From: Centropus unirufus
Lineage: Eukaryota > Chordata > Aves > Cuculiformes > Centropidae
Assembly: GCA_013397695.1 (NCBI GenBank)
Contig: VYZI01000146.1
Span: forward strand, 1,839,644 to 1,903,643
Reading direction: 5' to 3'
DNA length: 64,000 nucleotides
The notes under the pieces are model-generated. The model saw only the letters and a program-made list of their open reading frames with translations, did not search any database and was not told where the DNA came from. Position 1 is the first letter of the stretch, and each line of letters begins with the position of its first letter. A program made the translations under genes and the position numbers. Of this stretch, positions 1 to 12,472 are shown one piece after another.

Positions 1-283
1 TCCTGGAGTCCAATTGACTCAGACTGGTGACAGCACTTCCAGCTTGGTCCCGTTCCTGATACTGAATTTCCTGATACTGAAAGTAAGTGTGTTTGACATT
101 TAGTGTAAAGTACAATTCTGCAAAGGAATTTTTAAATGTGCCTGTGCATTTTGTTGTTAGATAGCATGGAAAATATAGCTGTGTGGAAAACAGCTACCCT
201 AATATGAAGGTTCAAATTAAGCCAGCAAGAGATTTGGACCTTGTCGCTGCCTTTTGAAAGAAAAAACAGTGTCCCCTCTTTGC

Positions 284-521
284 CTCTTTTATGGCCTCAA
301 GCTGTGCCAGGGCAGGTTCAGGTTGGACCTTAGCAAAAAAAATTTCACTGAAAGGGTCATCAGGCCCTGGCAGAGACTGAGCAGGGAGGTGGTTGACTCC
401 CCATCCCTGGTGGTGTTTAAAAGACGGGTAGATGAGGTACTTAAGAATATGGATTAGTCGCACACAGGTACAGTTGGACTCGTTCTTGAAGGTCATTTCC
501 AACCTGGTGATTCTAGAATTG
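284..521 (+). repeat. CR1 LINE, 3' terminal part (end of ORF2 plus 3' UTR)
   Basis: A 5'-truncated copy of a CR1 non-LTR retrotransposon on the + strand. Its open part translates to the characteristic last residues of CR1 ORF2: GLKLCQGRFRLDL, then FTERVIRPWQRLSREVV and SPSLVVFKRRVDEVLKNMD, followed by a TAG at 455-457. After the stop comes the CR1 3' UTR, with the typical closing phrase for 'ttccaacctggtgattctag' at about 497-516. The end is worn: the usual ATTCTATG octamer repeats are reduced to one imperfect unit. The copy cannot encode anything useful, because endonuclease and reverse transcriptase are missing. The 5' boundary is approximate. Confidence 0.88.
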
Positions 522-1930
522 ATTTTTTTCTGTTTTTCTCTGCTCTGAGAATGATATTCCCCCAGCCATCAAATGGCACTCTCCCATTTGATTTTTTGGT
601 CTGTTATTTCTAGGACTGGGTTGCAGACTCACATGATTGAACTGACTTCCATATTTTTGTTTGTTTGTTTTAGGGAGCTGGAAATACTCTAGGTTAGTAA
701 TCCTTGGTGTTTTCAGGTTTGTAGATGGACTAATTTCTTTTGACATTTCCACAATGATCTCAGCACAAAGGTGAAGAGTAGATTGTAGATATAAAAAGTT
801 TAGGATGCATGTTTGTGTACATGTGCACATACATCACATACATATAATTCATCATGTTATCATTTTAGTCTTCTGAGTTGCTCCTGAGTGCCCCTTTAAA
901 ATTGTATGTCTTAAGAGCCAGGATTTTCTGTGGTAGTTGATACCAAAAGGTCCAGCACTGAAGGAAAAAACATCTTCCCATTTCTTGCCTTACCTCAAGT
1001 TCATCTGTGCATTTAAGGAGGCTAGGCTCTTTATTTCTAATCTGTAATCTACTGCATAGGTTAATAAGCAATAAGTATGGTCATTACAATTTCTTAAGTA
1101 AACTTAATTCTCTAATCTTTTGAAAGCATAAGCACTGTGCCTTGCATTATTTTAACACTAGCAATGTGTGGAGCACTTTGTTGGTGGTTTGTGGTCAGTG
1201 GCAAATAAAATTCATTATGTTCTATTCACTAAAACACATGGAACATCATTAAAGGTCCATTTACTCTTTGTTCATGCCCCTTAACTTCTTTCCTTGCTTA
1301 TTAATCAGTTGATAAAAATCTCAAAAGTAATCATTAATGATTGAGTATGCTCTCTAGAGTTGCACTTCTGACACATGGCCTCAGGAACTCGAGGTTTTGG
1401 GAATGATTCATTACTTGATTAGTAAGGACTTTTACCTCAAAGCAAAGCCATTAGGATTTATCATGCATGACTCAAAGCTACATATCACATCCGCTCCTGT
1501 AACAGTCATTTTCCCCTGATAATGTCAGTGAGAACTACACCCATAGTATAAATCAGCTCTTTCTGGCTTGAATAAATATGCTGTTCTTTGGAGGAGTTAT
1601 ATTTAACTACTCTTGCTTTATTGCTTTTTCTGCTAAATGTATTTGTTTCTTAGCCACTAAAAGCAGCTTATAGGCTATTACATATAATTAAAATTCTCTA
1701 TTTTACTGGTGTTTGAAGTGTTATGTTTTTATTTCCCTAAGACTTATTTAGCTTTAACAGTGGTATACTCACAATGTCATCAAAGCCCCTTTTTACTAAA
1801 AGATGTATTCAAAAAAACGTCTGAAAGTAGTTAGCTGTGTTTGTGAAGCATATATTAGGATTGCTGGCACAGCTCTTGTGTATTTTCATCTGTGGTAGCA
1901 GTTATTTGCTCCAGTATGAGATATATTGGA
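522..1930. other. AT-rich non-coding stretch, nothing recognised
   Basis: No exon-like open frame with splice sites, no RNA gene and no clear repeat was seen. A short GTTT-type run lies near 657-672. Open frames on the minus strand at 513-830 and 865-1071 have no recognisable protein character and look like chance. The stretch is probably intronic or intergenic. Confidence 0.5.
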
Positions 1931-2030
1931 AGCTCAACACGAACTGGCAATGTGCGCTTGGCAGTCCAGAAAGCCAACCCTATCCTGGGCTGCATCAGAA
2001 GTGTGACCAGCAGGTCCAGGGAGGTGGTTA
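1931..2030 (+). repeat. CR1 LINE internal ORF2 fragment
   Basis: A roughly 100-bp piece of CR1 ORF2 on the + strand. The run from 'agctcaacacgaactggcaa' through 'aagccaaccctatcctgggc' to 'agcaggtccagggaggt' follows the well-known CR1 segment encoding NVRL..QKAN.ILGCI..SV.SRSREV, just downstream of the reverse transcriptase domain. A one-base slip near 1957-1965 breaks the frame. Neither the 3' end nor upstream ORF2 sequence is attached, so this is a worn internal fragment. Confidence 0.75.
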
Positions 2031-2929
2031 ATGCCTTTTTGAAGGGGATGTATAATATTCCTTTGTAGGCTTAGATCTTGCAGCCTCAGCTTAACATCAG
2101 CTCACCAGACTGTGTATGAGGGCTTTCTGCAGGGACTGAATGAGTGAAAATGGAACCAGTTGGCTTCAATTCCCCACAGAAAGGAATATTGATAAGTCTG
2201 CTTTAAGAGAAATGTCTTCTCTGATAATCTGAAATATCAGATACCTGTGCTGAAGCTTAAATCACTGATAGGCTCTTTCACTGGGAGAAATGTACTTAGG
2301 CAAGAGAGAAAGTGCTAGGTAGTAGTGTAATCAAAACTTGGATAAAAAAATTGATACCGTCTTCATAGAATGATGGAAAATACTATTTCTTACTTCCTAG
2401 AAGATTTTTTATACCAGCCCGGTAATTCCTCAGTACAAAAGCATCTGTAGCTTAAAAGCTATACAGCTGAGAACTCACGAGCATATGTAGTAGAACATAA
2501 AAGAGTTGATTTGCAAGTTAGGATATATGATCTTTGTGGATTTGCTCATTTTAATGGAGTGGTCCGGATGTGATGAATTAAGTGAATATTAAATTATTAC
2601 CAGTTTCAATTAATTTCTGCATGTAGTACACATGTAGAACATTTTTGGTGGCTTCTGATGTAATTTTGATAGTTTGCTTTTGGGTGGCTACTATACTTGT
2701 TTTGCCAGTACATGGGTACTTGCCTTCAGGTAGCTGAAATAACGTTGAAGTAGATAATTTTCTGTTATAAACTCACAATAAGTGATATGGATTTCTTTGA
2801 TGTGCAATCAGTGATAATTTTGCATTGTGGTTGGATGGCAAGTATATATTGGTTTCAAATTCCTGCTGAGTTATTATTTTGGAGACTTTGATAACTTAGA
2901 TTCTGTGAAATGCTTAAATTTGTGTTGAT

Positions 2930-2944
2930 TTATATATATATATT
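2930..2944. repeat. Short (TA)n microsatellite
   Basis: An alternating TA run of about 14 bases interrupts otherwise unique AT-rich DNA. Likely replication slippage only. Confidence 0.8.
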
Positions 2945-5503
2945 CATTATACCAACAACTAAATTGTAATGGGGAGAGCTACATAAGTAATGTAACTTCA
3001 TAGCATTCTATGCCAAACTCAAATTTAAAACAAAAAGACCTCCCTCCTACCCCTTCCAAAAAACACACCCGGGAAATAAATATTTGAGTGTGAAATTAAC
3101 AGAATTATTTGCTCATTTGATGCTTGAAAATCTTATTGTGAGTTGGGTATTAAAGTGGACTTGGTCATTGTTGTATCTTTAATGTAAACCCAGCCCATCA
3201 AGGTATTTTTTCTGCTTATTCGAAAATCATTTTACATCAGTCTCTATAACTACTTATTCCCATTAACATATGGAGAATGAGCATCTGAATCACTGTTCTT
3301 TTCATCTTGGGTGCTCTTGCAAGTGTGACATTTAATTTAGTCACTGATGATGGCTGGCCCAAAATGACTTGTATCAACCATTGTTCTACCCTATAGACCA
3401 ATGTCAGAGGTGGGAGTAGACCTCAGGTCATCCTGCTCTCCCCAGTACACCTAATTGTGTTTATTATGTATTTGTGGCCCAGTCCTGCTCAACTGAGTTA
3501 GGATTCTGCTTGGTATTGCTTGCCAGAGGCAGTATAATAGTAGACTAGAGATTGCCGAAGAAAAAATAAAATATAGTATTGATACTTGATTAAAAAAATT
3601 ATCTACCTACCTATACTTTATGCGATGTTCCTTGCAGTGATCTCAGAGCTGCTGTGCTTGCCACTACCGTTCTGAGGAAAAATGCAACTTGTGTGGTCAT
3701 TCTCCCAATTTAGATCTGTTTAATAAAAGATACAGTTTATGTTGGAGCTGAACTGTTGGTTAAACCTGAGAACTGACAGGAACAAACGCGAAAATAATTT
3801 TCTTCTCCATTTCTATTTGCCAGTTGGCATCACAACAGGTCTGTCTTATGTTTCAATTGGGCTTAACTACTAAATTCCACGCAGCAGGTATTTTAGCATT
3901 GTAGAACCTTCAATTATTCTGTTGTGGATAATTTAAAGCAGTATGAAAAAGATAAAGGTGGTTAATGCAGGAAAAGTTGGTGTGATGAACTGTGGAGGTC
4001 AGCAGTTAGGAAGGCAGAACTCAGTAATGATGAGCATCATAACTACAGAGGTATTATTTTAATACTTATATTAAATAGAATGTACTGGCCATTCTATGTG
4101 CCTTGGGTTTTCCACATTTTTTTGGCTGACAATTTCTTATTTTAATATTGGCAGGTTGTTATGGATACAGACTTGGTATTTTTTAGGCATCTTAACATTG
4201 TTTACTTGAGTTCCCTGTTGGATGGGCAACCAGGAGGCTGAAATGTAGAGGTGGCACATTTTGAATGTTTGACTGTAACAGCTTTATTTTCCAAAAAGCC
4301 TAGAAAACATTTAGTATGGGTGCTGAAGACTATACTTGTCCAGTTAAAATCCTGTAGCATGGAAAGAGGAAGCGGAAAAAAAGGCATTATATATCACAGG
4401 AACTGGGTGTTTAAAATGCTATTTTTAAAGGAATCATTCCATTTCCCTTTAGGAAATTTGAAAGTATTTGGTATGGAAAACATAATTTTTATCTTGTTCA
4501 TTGTTTATACTCTTAAGGCCAATCTACTTAGAAAAAGCAACACCTATTAAAGGCCTTTGAATTCAGAGTCTTTCATGTTACAATGTGTCCATTTACTGCT
4601 GTCGGTAGGGTTGTAATATATTTAGCTTGAAGAGGTTAACAAGCATACCTTGGAGTGTTACTTTTATTTTCTGTGCCGTGACACTTAGCAAAATCCCATT
4701 ATACAATTGACTAGTATTATAATGTTAAAATGTTAATTTGTTCTGCATTCCGTTAAAATTGGATTTTTTTCTTGTGCATTGGCCCATGCGTTTTGTGTAA
4801 AACCTATAATTTAAACACTACACCATAGAAATGCCCTAAATTAGTAACCTTTTGCCTTTGCTACCTTAATTACCTCTCATTATTTAGTACTTAAAGAGCA
4901 ACTTCTAGCTGTTGGTTAAATATTTGCTAGCTAATTAGGTTTGTCATGTTAAACAAAACAGTAGACCTTGCCTCTGTTCTAATTTGAATGGTGTTTTCAG
5001 AGTTTTGAGAAAATTCTGTGCTTTGCTGGAGGAAAAGTAAACTTTTCATGTTTTCCTTATTTTTTTCATTTCTCCATAATGAGCATTTCAACCTGCATTG
5101 GCCGTTGGTTGCATTCCAACAGGCAATTGAAAATCTGTCTTAAAAAAAAAATAAAATCTAAAAGCCTGTTGTCTTTCATATGTTCTGTGTCTTCTAGCTA
5201 CATTTATTCCTTTTAGCTTTTATGCACATCTGATACACTCAGATTCTTGTCTGTTTTTATTGTGGAAACAAATACGAAACAAATTACTTGTTGGCTATTA
5301 ATCGCTACAGATTTTTACCTCCTTTTGGGAAGAAGTCTGTTTTGATCAGAATCTCAAGGAATGTGATTTGTTAAAACATCTGTTGAATTGTCTTTTCTGA
5401 CAAATTTAAAGATCCCTTCTGTTTTGTCTTTTTTTTCTAGTTGTGTGCAGAAATTGTAAACTGCAGAAGTTATGAACAGCTTGCAGGTTGACTTAATCTT
5501 CAT

Positions 5504-5540
5504 TATTTCATTCATATTTCATTCATGTTTCATTCATGTG
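5504..5540. repeat. Short tandem repeat, unit about 10-11 bp (TTTCATTCAT)
   Basis: Three consecutive near-identical units containing TTTCATTCAT, separated by one or two bases, lie directly after 'cttcatta'. A minisatellite-like slippage product; no function is suggested. Confidence 0.85.
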
Positions 5541-6242
5541 TTTTTTCCTCTGTGGGGAACGCATCAATGGAACTGAGAAGCATTTGGCCTGTAGTGTATA
5601 AATTTGTTCCTGTGAATTTCTGATATCTAGTTGATTAGACTTTTTTGAGGGTAGTGGGTGGGGAATAATATCAGCAGTTGGCCTGTCCAATTTTAGATTA
5701 AGCACTTCAACCTTTGAAGTAGACAGTTTCTCTGAAAATGCCTTTTCCTGTTTTGTTTCCTGTGTCACTTTTTATATATTGTCTATCTGCTAGCACTGAA
5801 GCCATTACTCCCCCGTCTATATGAGGGTTTGAGTGATTTGTTGATAATTGTCTGTATTTATTCTTGGTTGTGAATTCAGCAAGGCAATGACTGCCTAAGA
5901 GGCCCTGTTGTTCTTTGCAAAAACAAAAAAAAAAATCTGTAGGAAAAAACCTTTCCTTGAGGAGAGTTTTTGAGATTTATGTAGATTACAAAGCATTAAG
6001 AAAGGTTATTCCTTAATTTTCTTTCCGAGCAAAAATGCCAAGATACAAGTTTAGGAGGTATTAGTAAAAATTGAAAAGTATGCTTTGTCTGGGACTGGTG
6101 CCAATATCTGTGTTTGCAACTCCCAAGACAGGTCTAAGAGTGAAAGCTTTTCTTCATTGCCCTCGGAAGACTGCTGGAACAAGCCTGTGACATTTCTGTT
6201 CTGTTGCATCTGTGTTATTTACTTCCCTTTCAAATTTGGTTG

Positions 6243-6268
6243 GGTTTTTTTGTTTTGTTTTGTTTTTG
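6243..6268. repeat. (GTTTT)n simple repeat
   Basis: A T-rich run with regular G spacing (TTTTGTTTTGTTTTG). Similar short runs occur at 657-672, 41878-41900 and 42833-42850. Simple-sequence DNA. Confidence 0.8.
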
Positions 6269-6420
6269 GAAGTTTATGGTCACTGCGAAGGACAAAAGAC
6301 TTTACTCTTGGGGAGTAAGGGAGTGGAAAGAAATAAGCCATAACCCTTTGTTTTGATCACAGGTGCATGATTCTAGTAGGAGGACACATTTAATTAGTGT
6401 AGCATGTTTAGGTGATTCTG

Positions 6421-6495
6421 GAGCAGATCCTCAGCCAGAAGGAATTATCTTGGGAATTAATAGCTCTGGCTGTTAACACAAGCTGAGATCTGTTC
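6421..6495. repeat. Possible relic of an ancient amniote palindromic repeat
   Basis: Arms 'cagatcctcagc' (6424-6435) and 'gctgagatctg' (6482-6492) are reverse complements apart from one missing base, with 46 bases between them that include 'aatagctctggctgttaaca'. From memory, reptiles and other amniotes carry an old interspersed palindromic element with ends like CAGATCCTCAGC...GCTGAGGATCTG and an internal 'atagctcc' core, and this looks like a worn copy. The family name is not certain. A chance 11-12 bp inverted repeat is the alternative. Confidence 0.4.
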
Positions 6496-7172
6496 TCTTA
6501 GCCCAGGTAAGTTCGTTTATTTTTTTAATGAAACAAATGCTCCTGTAAATTTGAAAGATTCCTAATATGTCCAGTAAACTGTAGTAATTTTTTTGGAGTA
6601 TTTCAGTCTTGTCTCATTTTCTGTGAATGTTTAGTAGTAACTTATGTTGTCTTTTCTTTGTATTCATATTTTGATCAGTGGTCAAATGCAGGGGATTAGA
6701 TTTCTGGGCATTTATTGCTTTTTTAAAATACTGTGTTTATCAGGTGAAAGATAGTTAAAATGATGCGTGCAAGTCTGGACTCTTGACATCTGTGTTTCAA
6801 GAGGCTTTCCAGTGCCTTATTGAGGCACCTAATTTGTTGTACTTTTATTCTGAACAGTAGGGAGCCTTCTTTGTTCATGTTCTGTCTAGGACTGTTTCAG
6901 GTGCTCTGTCTTTGACAATTGGCCACTTTATTAGATCAGCCACATATGGATTTAAATGTTTAAATTCTGGTTTGAAAAATACATGCTCTTCAAAAGAGTA
7001 TGTTTTTACAGGAAATAAGATTCCTGGATTTTTGCTCCTCTTTTATTTACGTCTGTGTTGCATGTGAAATAATGTTGCTTTCAGTTGGAAAAATGGATTG
7101 TTCCAGCAGAGTGCAGCAGAAGACAAATATTGTAAATAGGCTTAGCTTTTCTGTCAAGAGTTGTTGCATTGT

Positions 7173-7192
7173 AAAAAAAAAAAAAAGAAAGA
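7173..7192. repeat. Poly-A / purine tract
   Basis: A run of 14 A followed by 'gaaagaa'. There is no target-site duplication or retrocopy body next to it, so slippage is likelier than a retroposon tail. Confidence 0.8.
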
Positions 7193-7819
7193 ACCGAGAT
7201 AATGAGTTCATAATTTGTGAAATACCAAATAAATTGGGGAGGAACTGTATAAGAAGATTGCGGCTTACTTAAGTTCTTTCGGCTACTCTGACACATTGGT
7301 AGAATTTACTAGGAAAAATAATAATTTAAAAAGTGTTAATCAGTAGTAAGTAAAGTCTGAGATCTCAAGCATTCTTGGTCAATAGAAGCAGAACTTTGTG
7401 AATTCCCGGTGATGCTGAATGACTCTTGCATGTTTATTACACATATGGATGTCTAAACTCACTTTAAGGTATTTTTTCTTCAGATAGGCATAGCATTGTT
7501 GGATGTTAGCAATAAAAAAAAAATACTGAAGGGACCATGTCAAAGTATAGATCTTTCATAACACTAAAGCCAGTAGTAGTTTTCAGAAAATGAAAAGAGG
7601 GAATTTAGTCTTAAAGCATGTTCAGGAGTATAAGAGCTAAATCTTTAGCTAAGAAACAACTGAACAGATATATATTCAGAGATTGGAAATTAAAAAAAAC
7701 TATGCAAAGTATTTCTTATGAAATTCAAAGGAATGTAGTTTTCCTTAAGCCATCTGTTGAAATTAATATAATTTGAATAAAGACATGTGTTTTTACTAAT
7801 GGTTTTTAATGTTGTTCCC

Positions 7820-8450
7820 ATGTCAGAATCTGGATTTAGAGCCCTAAGCAGGCTTATGTTTTCACTGTTTGGGTTGCAGCCTGATCCCCTTGTCTTCCTG
7901 ATCCTGGGTTTCAAAATGCCTTGTACTGCCAAAGTTAAAGTGGGAAATGTTCCCAGACGAGTTCATTCTCAGCTCATTAATCAACATGAGCAGGTCAAAT
8001 GGGAGACTGATGATGAGAGAGTCTGGGATCCCCTTCCAGTCGTTTGTGGGTACTGGAGACCCATCATCCCCAGAGTACGCTTTCCCATCCTTCAGGGTGT
8101 CCCCTTCCCCTCTTGCCATGAGTGGCCCTTCTCTGCCACCTTGGCACAGCAGAAGTGAGGGATATTGCGTGTTGCACTAGGCTCTTCCTTGTCCTCTTTC
8201 TTTTTCCTGGTCAGATGTGGAAGATTTCCCAGGGCACAGTGGGAAAAATAACCTATGGAGAAACTGATGTTGCCATGCTGAACGGGCATGGGTGTTTTGG
8301 AGAGAAATCAGAGCAGGAGGCTATCACAGCATTCCAGTCTACTGCAACCAACCATTCTCCTGTTTTCCTGCATATTCTGGCTCTAGCAGCTGGTGGTAAC
8401 AGCCTCTGGTATATGCTGGACTTCATTCTTCTACTGTGTTAAATTGCTCA
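7820..8450. other. GC-richer block with overlapping open frames, identity unknown
   Basis: This block stands out from its AT-rich surroundings. Several frames on both strands are open for 65-123 codons (for example + 7787-8158, + 7947-8180, + 8122-8442, - 7862-8119, - 8092-8289). None shows a protein family I know, and no single frame has a good acceptor/donor pair of the right phase. A sequence 'agtaaaataaagg' just after it (about 8456-8468) could serve as a polyadenylation signal. It could be a conserved non-coding element, an old solo LTR, a decayed retrocopy or a non-coding exon. I cannot decide between these. Confidence 0.3.
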
Positions 8451-8617
8451 CAGGACAGTAAAATAAAGGTTCTCTTTAAGGTGAAATGCCTGGGTTAGGT
8501 TCTGATCAGGGTCTTTGAAGTGGTGTGTGAACTAACTAAATTTCTAGAGTGCCTGTAGACTCCAGTTAGGCTCAAGGCAGCCAGTGTACTGGATACTGTA
8601 CAAGCACAGAATATAAC

Positions 8618-8630
8618 TTTTTTTTTTTTT
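8618..8630. repeat. Poly-T run
   Basis: Thirteen consecutive T. Simple sequence only. Confidence 0.8.
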
Positions 8631-9737
8631 CCTGAAGTACTTGCTATTTCAGCGCAGCAAATTCTACACAAGTTTTGAGTGTAACAAAACTAACATTCTA
8701 GGGCAAGGATGAAGGTCAGAGTGATAACACCATGGAGGTATTTTGGAAAGGTGTTACAAGATAAAATTATTCTGGGTTAACTTACTAGCTTTTCTAAAAC
8801 TATTATTTGTGTAAATTTTTGGATCTGTTTCAATCTGTAGTCCAAAGGGAATTAGTTACTGACCTTTCCCATACCAGAAAATCTTAGCAGAGCAAGAATG
8901 GTGCAAAGCTCATCATCAAGTATTTTTCTTCCCTGAGCGTTGTATGGACTTTATAGGAAAATAGAGGACTATACATTGAAGAATCACACGACAATAATTA
9001 AATGTGGTTATGGGAATGTTTGTTCTTCTGAAAGTGAGGCTCAATTTTACAGAGGACATTATTAGCCTTGGTAAACTAAAGAAAAAGTGGTCAACAAATA
9101 TAGGCCATAAGAATGATAAAGAAAACTTGGAAATTCTCTAAATAGTGTGGAACATCTAGCAGTGACTGATCTTAGGGCTGCCCTACAGTACTATTTATCT
9201 TTACGTGTCTTTTGTGCTAACACAGTCTGACCAAACTCAAGTTGGGACTCTTCTCTGCAGGCAGTCCAACCTTCAAGTACCAATCATTGCCTCAAATATC
9301 GTGCAGTCTAATCTAGTATTTCTCTGTCCTTTTGAATATAATGGGTACCTTCACACGGATTTGATATTATTTATTTATCTCCCCCTGCTGATTAGGAGTT
9401 GGAAACAAGAAAAGATGCAAAATGACATGCTTAGAATATGGACGAACGCCATGTCATTGTTCTACAGAAGCGTTGCTTTAATGCTGTATAAATTGATGTT
9501 TTAAATTAACAGTGGTGGCATTTAGGTTCCACTCTCTGACTTTGACTTCTGGCAGGTCCAGCTGTATACCTGCCAACTGAGTGGGATTTCTGTGTGGGTA
9601 GGATTTTTTCAGTATTTTCATTTGCCAGTTGCTTCATGAACTTTGCTAGGGAAGTTCACAGATAGATCTGACTGCACAATATGAAAACCTTGCAGAGTTT
9701 ACAGATGGCCGAGGTATAGGTCTCATTGCAAAGGTTT

Positions 9738-9780
9738 GATAATAATAATAATACTAGTAATGATACTACTAATAATAACA
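9738..9780. repeat. (AAT)n-type microsatellite, imperfect
   Basis: A trinucleotide-rich tract: 'gataataataataatac', then 'tagtaatgatactac' and 'taataataaca'. It is interrupted, and so old and likely stable. Confidence 0.8.
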
Positions 9781-12394
9781 ATTGAGCCTGAAGATACCTT
9801 ATAGCTCTTAAGACTTTGGATGATACTGATGCCTTGATAATTATCATGAGAGGGGTCAGTAGGTTGGTTCTGAAATTAGTGTATGAATAAGTCATTAGTC
9901 TTTGAGAGCCCCTGTGTAAGTAAGAGAATGTAGGTTTAAAAATTCCGCTAATGGGAAGAATGTTAAGATAGTGGCTAGAAAGAGCACACTCACTGTGGGT
10001 TTTTGAGATGAGGAAAAGGGAAGGTGGAGTGATACCATGAAGAGAATAGGATATGCTTGTGTTTTGTTTGGTTCAGTGCTGATACAAACTATATGCCCCT
10101 GGATGTGAACTGCATGTGGACAAAAAGAAAAGATTCACAGCCCTGGAATACAGAGCCGTCTTTGTTATGATACCAGACCCTTTGCAGCCTTCGTTTTTAC
10201 TTTTCCAGGCACTGCAACTAGCAGGGGGTATTTACGCTCTACACAGAGTCTGACTGTTCATGGAGGTTGTGGGGCAGTAAGAGAAGATCTGAGCCTTAGG
10301 TGAATTTGTGAAGCCTAGAAGAGAGGTGGGTGCAGACTATTTTGAGGTAAGGTATTGTGTAGGAAAGGACTCTACATACAGTTATCAGTGAGACTGAGAA
10401 AGAAGATTGATCTTAGCTCAAGTGAGGTACATGTGTCTGAATGGCTGTTGCTATTGGGTAAGAAAATAATGGTTTAGGAAGACCGGGGGCTGGAAGGATA
10501 TATTAGAGGTTTTACTTGAAAGAAAAGCTCAATAAGATGAAACGCTTAAGAGAGGAAAAGAATCTGGAACTTTCAGACAAGATGAGACAAATAGTTTTTA
10601 CACATACTACTTTGTCTTAGTTTTTAAATCAAAAGGATTGATTTCTAGAGGCTTAGAAATGTTTTGAAAAGGAGTGGGCATTTAGATTTTATGGGTCCTG
10701 ATGGAGAGGGAAGGATGGAGGGGGAGAAACCCCAGAAAGTACAGAAGTTAGTCATGCTTCAAAGCAATAATAAATATTGGGTAAAGGTAGAGCAACATCT
10801 ATGCTGTCTTTACACTTTTGTCACAGTTGATTCTTTTCATCTAGTAAAGATAATAAATGAATAATCATAAAATATTTGTGTTTGAAAGTTCTTCCTTGGT
10901 TTTCATGAAGAGTATTTATTTTCCATCAGTCCATTACAGTGTAACATTGATTGGTACGTGTAATGTATTATTCATACTGTTCTAGTTTCATCCCATTAGC
11001 AATGCCAACATTATGCTGAATTCTGCAGTGGTAATCTTGTGTGAAGAGTCTTTGTACAGAGCCTTGTGCTGTGGTTCAGATCTCTTTTCACATTTAGTGA
11101 CAAGACAGAGTGAACAACAGCACCTTGTTGATATTGCTCAGCCGTTGTTCCCCCTTGCTGCCCCCAATGCAAGGACAGTTGTAAATGTACTGTAGACCAA
11201 TAAACCAAATTTTGAAAGGCAGAACTTACATCAGAACTGGTTTATTTTTAGTTCTTGTATTATATCTTTTTTTTCCTGCTAGTTGAAGTCTTTCAATAAC
11301 TAAACCCATTGCATTGAAACAATAACAACAGAATTAAAACCAGCCCTCAGATAAAATAGTCTGGTATTTTGGTCCACGTGTATGATCCTGTGGGTGTTGT
11401 TTTGACCATGTAAATCGTATGGAGAACTGGTTTCAATATGTGCTACAGCCAACTACTCAGCATGGTTAAGATTACTGTAGGTCTGCCTAATGCTAGTACA
11501 CAAAAAGAAAAAATTGTTCCTCATCTGAGTCTTTATTTACTTCTTTGACATGAGTGCAGGAGTTTTTATGTGCAATAGGCCCAGCCTGATGTCCATCAAA
11601 TTCAATCTGTTCACACGGGGAATGATTTGGGCCTGTTCTGCTTATGTGAATACTTCAGAATTCATTTATTTTCTTTGAAAAAATTGAACTCCATCCACTA
11701 TTCTGAGAATGCAGGCCATAAAAAAATCAAAATCTCTAGACAGATAGATGCAGATTAATTTTAAAAATATCTTAGTTCCTACATAATTAGGTTGTGGAAT
11801 GACAAGGAAGTGTAATTAAAAGTTTGAAAAATGTATATTTCAAATGTTTTCCTTTTTTTAGAAGAGCTGTGTGAATGATTAAACAATCTCTTCCTGGCAT
11901 AGAGACTTAAAAAAAATTCCCAACCTTTAAGGTGGGTATGTCACAAAGGAGACATCCTGGCATCTGTGAAACCATGTTTATTTGGAGGTGGGGAAAGCCT
12001 GAGCAAAGTTAGGAGGGCCATCTGAGAAATGAGAAGCTTACAGATCAACCAAACTGACTACCATGATTATGAAGAGATAAAAAAAAAAAGAGATGGAGAA
12101 GAGACTCAAGATTTTAAGGGATAAATAAGATAGAATAAGGAAGACGGCCAGCTTGAGGTACCGAAGGAATAGATTCAGTAGTCAAGGGAGGGTATACCAA
12201 AGGAGCAGAAAACATAAGTTTAGAAGACTAACAATGATGGTGAGGGAAGACGAGTGTATATATTTTTTTTTAAAGTGTGTGCTTATTCCAAGAGGCATGA
12301 TTGTACTTCAGTCTTCATTGGGCTTGAGGAAGATTTGCTCAGCCTTTTGGAGAATAAGTAGGCTAGCATTGTTCTGAAAGGTACCTGTCTTGTG

Positions 12395-12472
12395 TATATA
12401 TACATCCTATTTATATATATATGTATATATACACATACATATGTCTGTGTGTATATACACACACACATTGTC
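12395..12472. repeat. Compound (TA)n / (TATG)n / (CA)n microsatellite
   Basis: Alternating purine-pyrimidine DNA of about 75 bp with blocks TATATATACA, TTTATATATATATG, TATATACACATACATATG, TGTGTGTATATACACACACA. The TG and CA blocks flanking TATA make it partly self-complementary, so it could extrude a hairpin. A typical polymorphic marker locus; no gene function inferred. Confidence 0.85.

Noticed and set aside
2440..2490. tRNA-like words ('gtagcttaaaagc')
   Set aside because: No cloverleaf arms and no T-loop GGTTCRA consensus at the right distance.
3390..3440. Possible CR1 3' tail ('gacctcaggtcatcctgctc')
   Set aside because: Only about 30 bases resemble the CR1 '3-prime' phrase, with no terminal octamer and no adjoining ORF2 sequence.
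3471..3515. Possible ancient repeat similar to the relic at 36579
   Set aside because: The match is limited to 'ggcccagtcctgctc', which is too short to support.
7787..8158. 123-codon + strand open frame considered as a gene
   Set aside because: Competing frames are open on the same and the opposite strand, no family is recognisable and no splice sites fit. Kept only as a compositional block.
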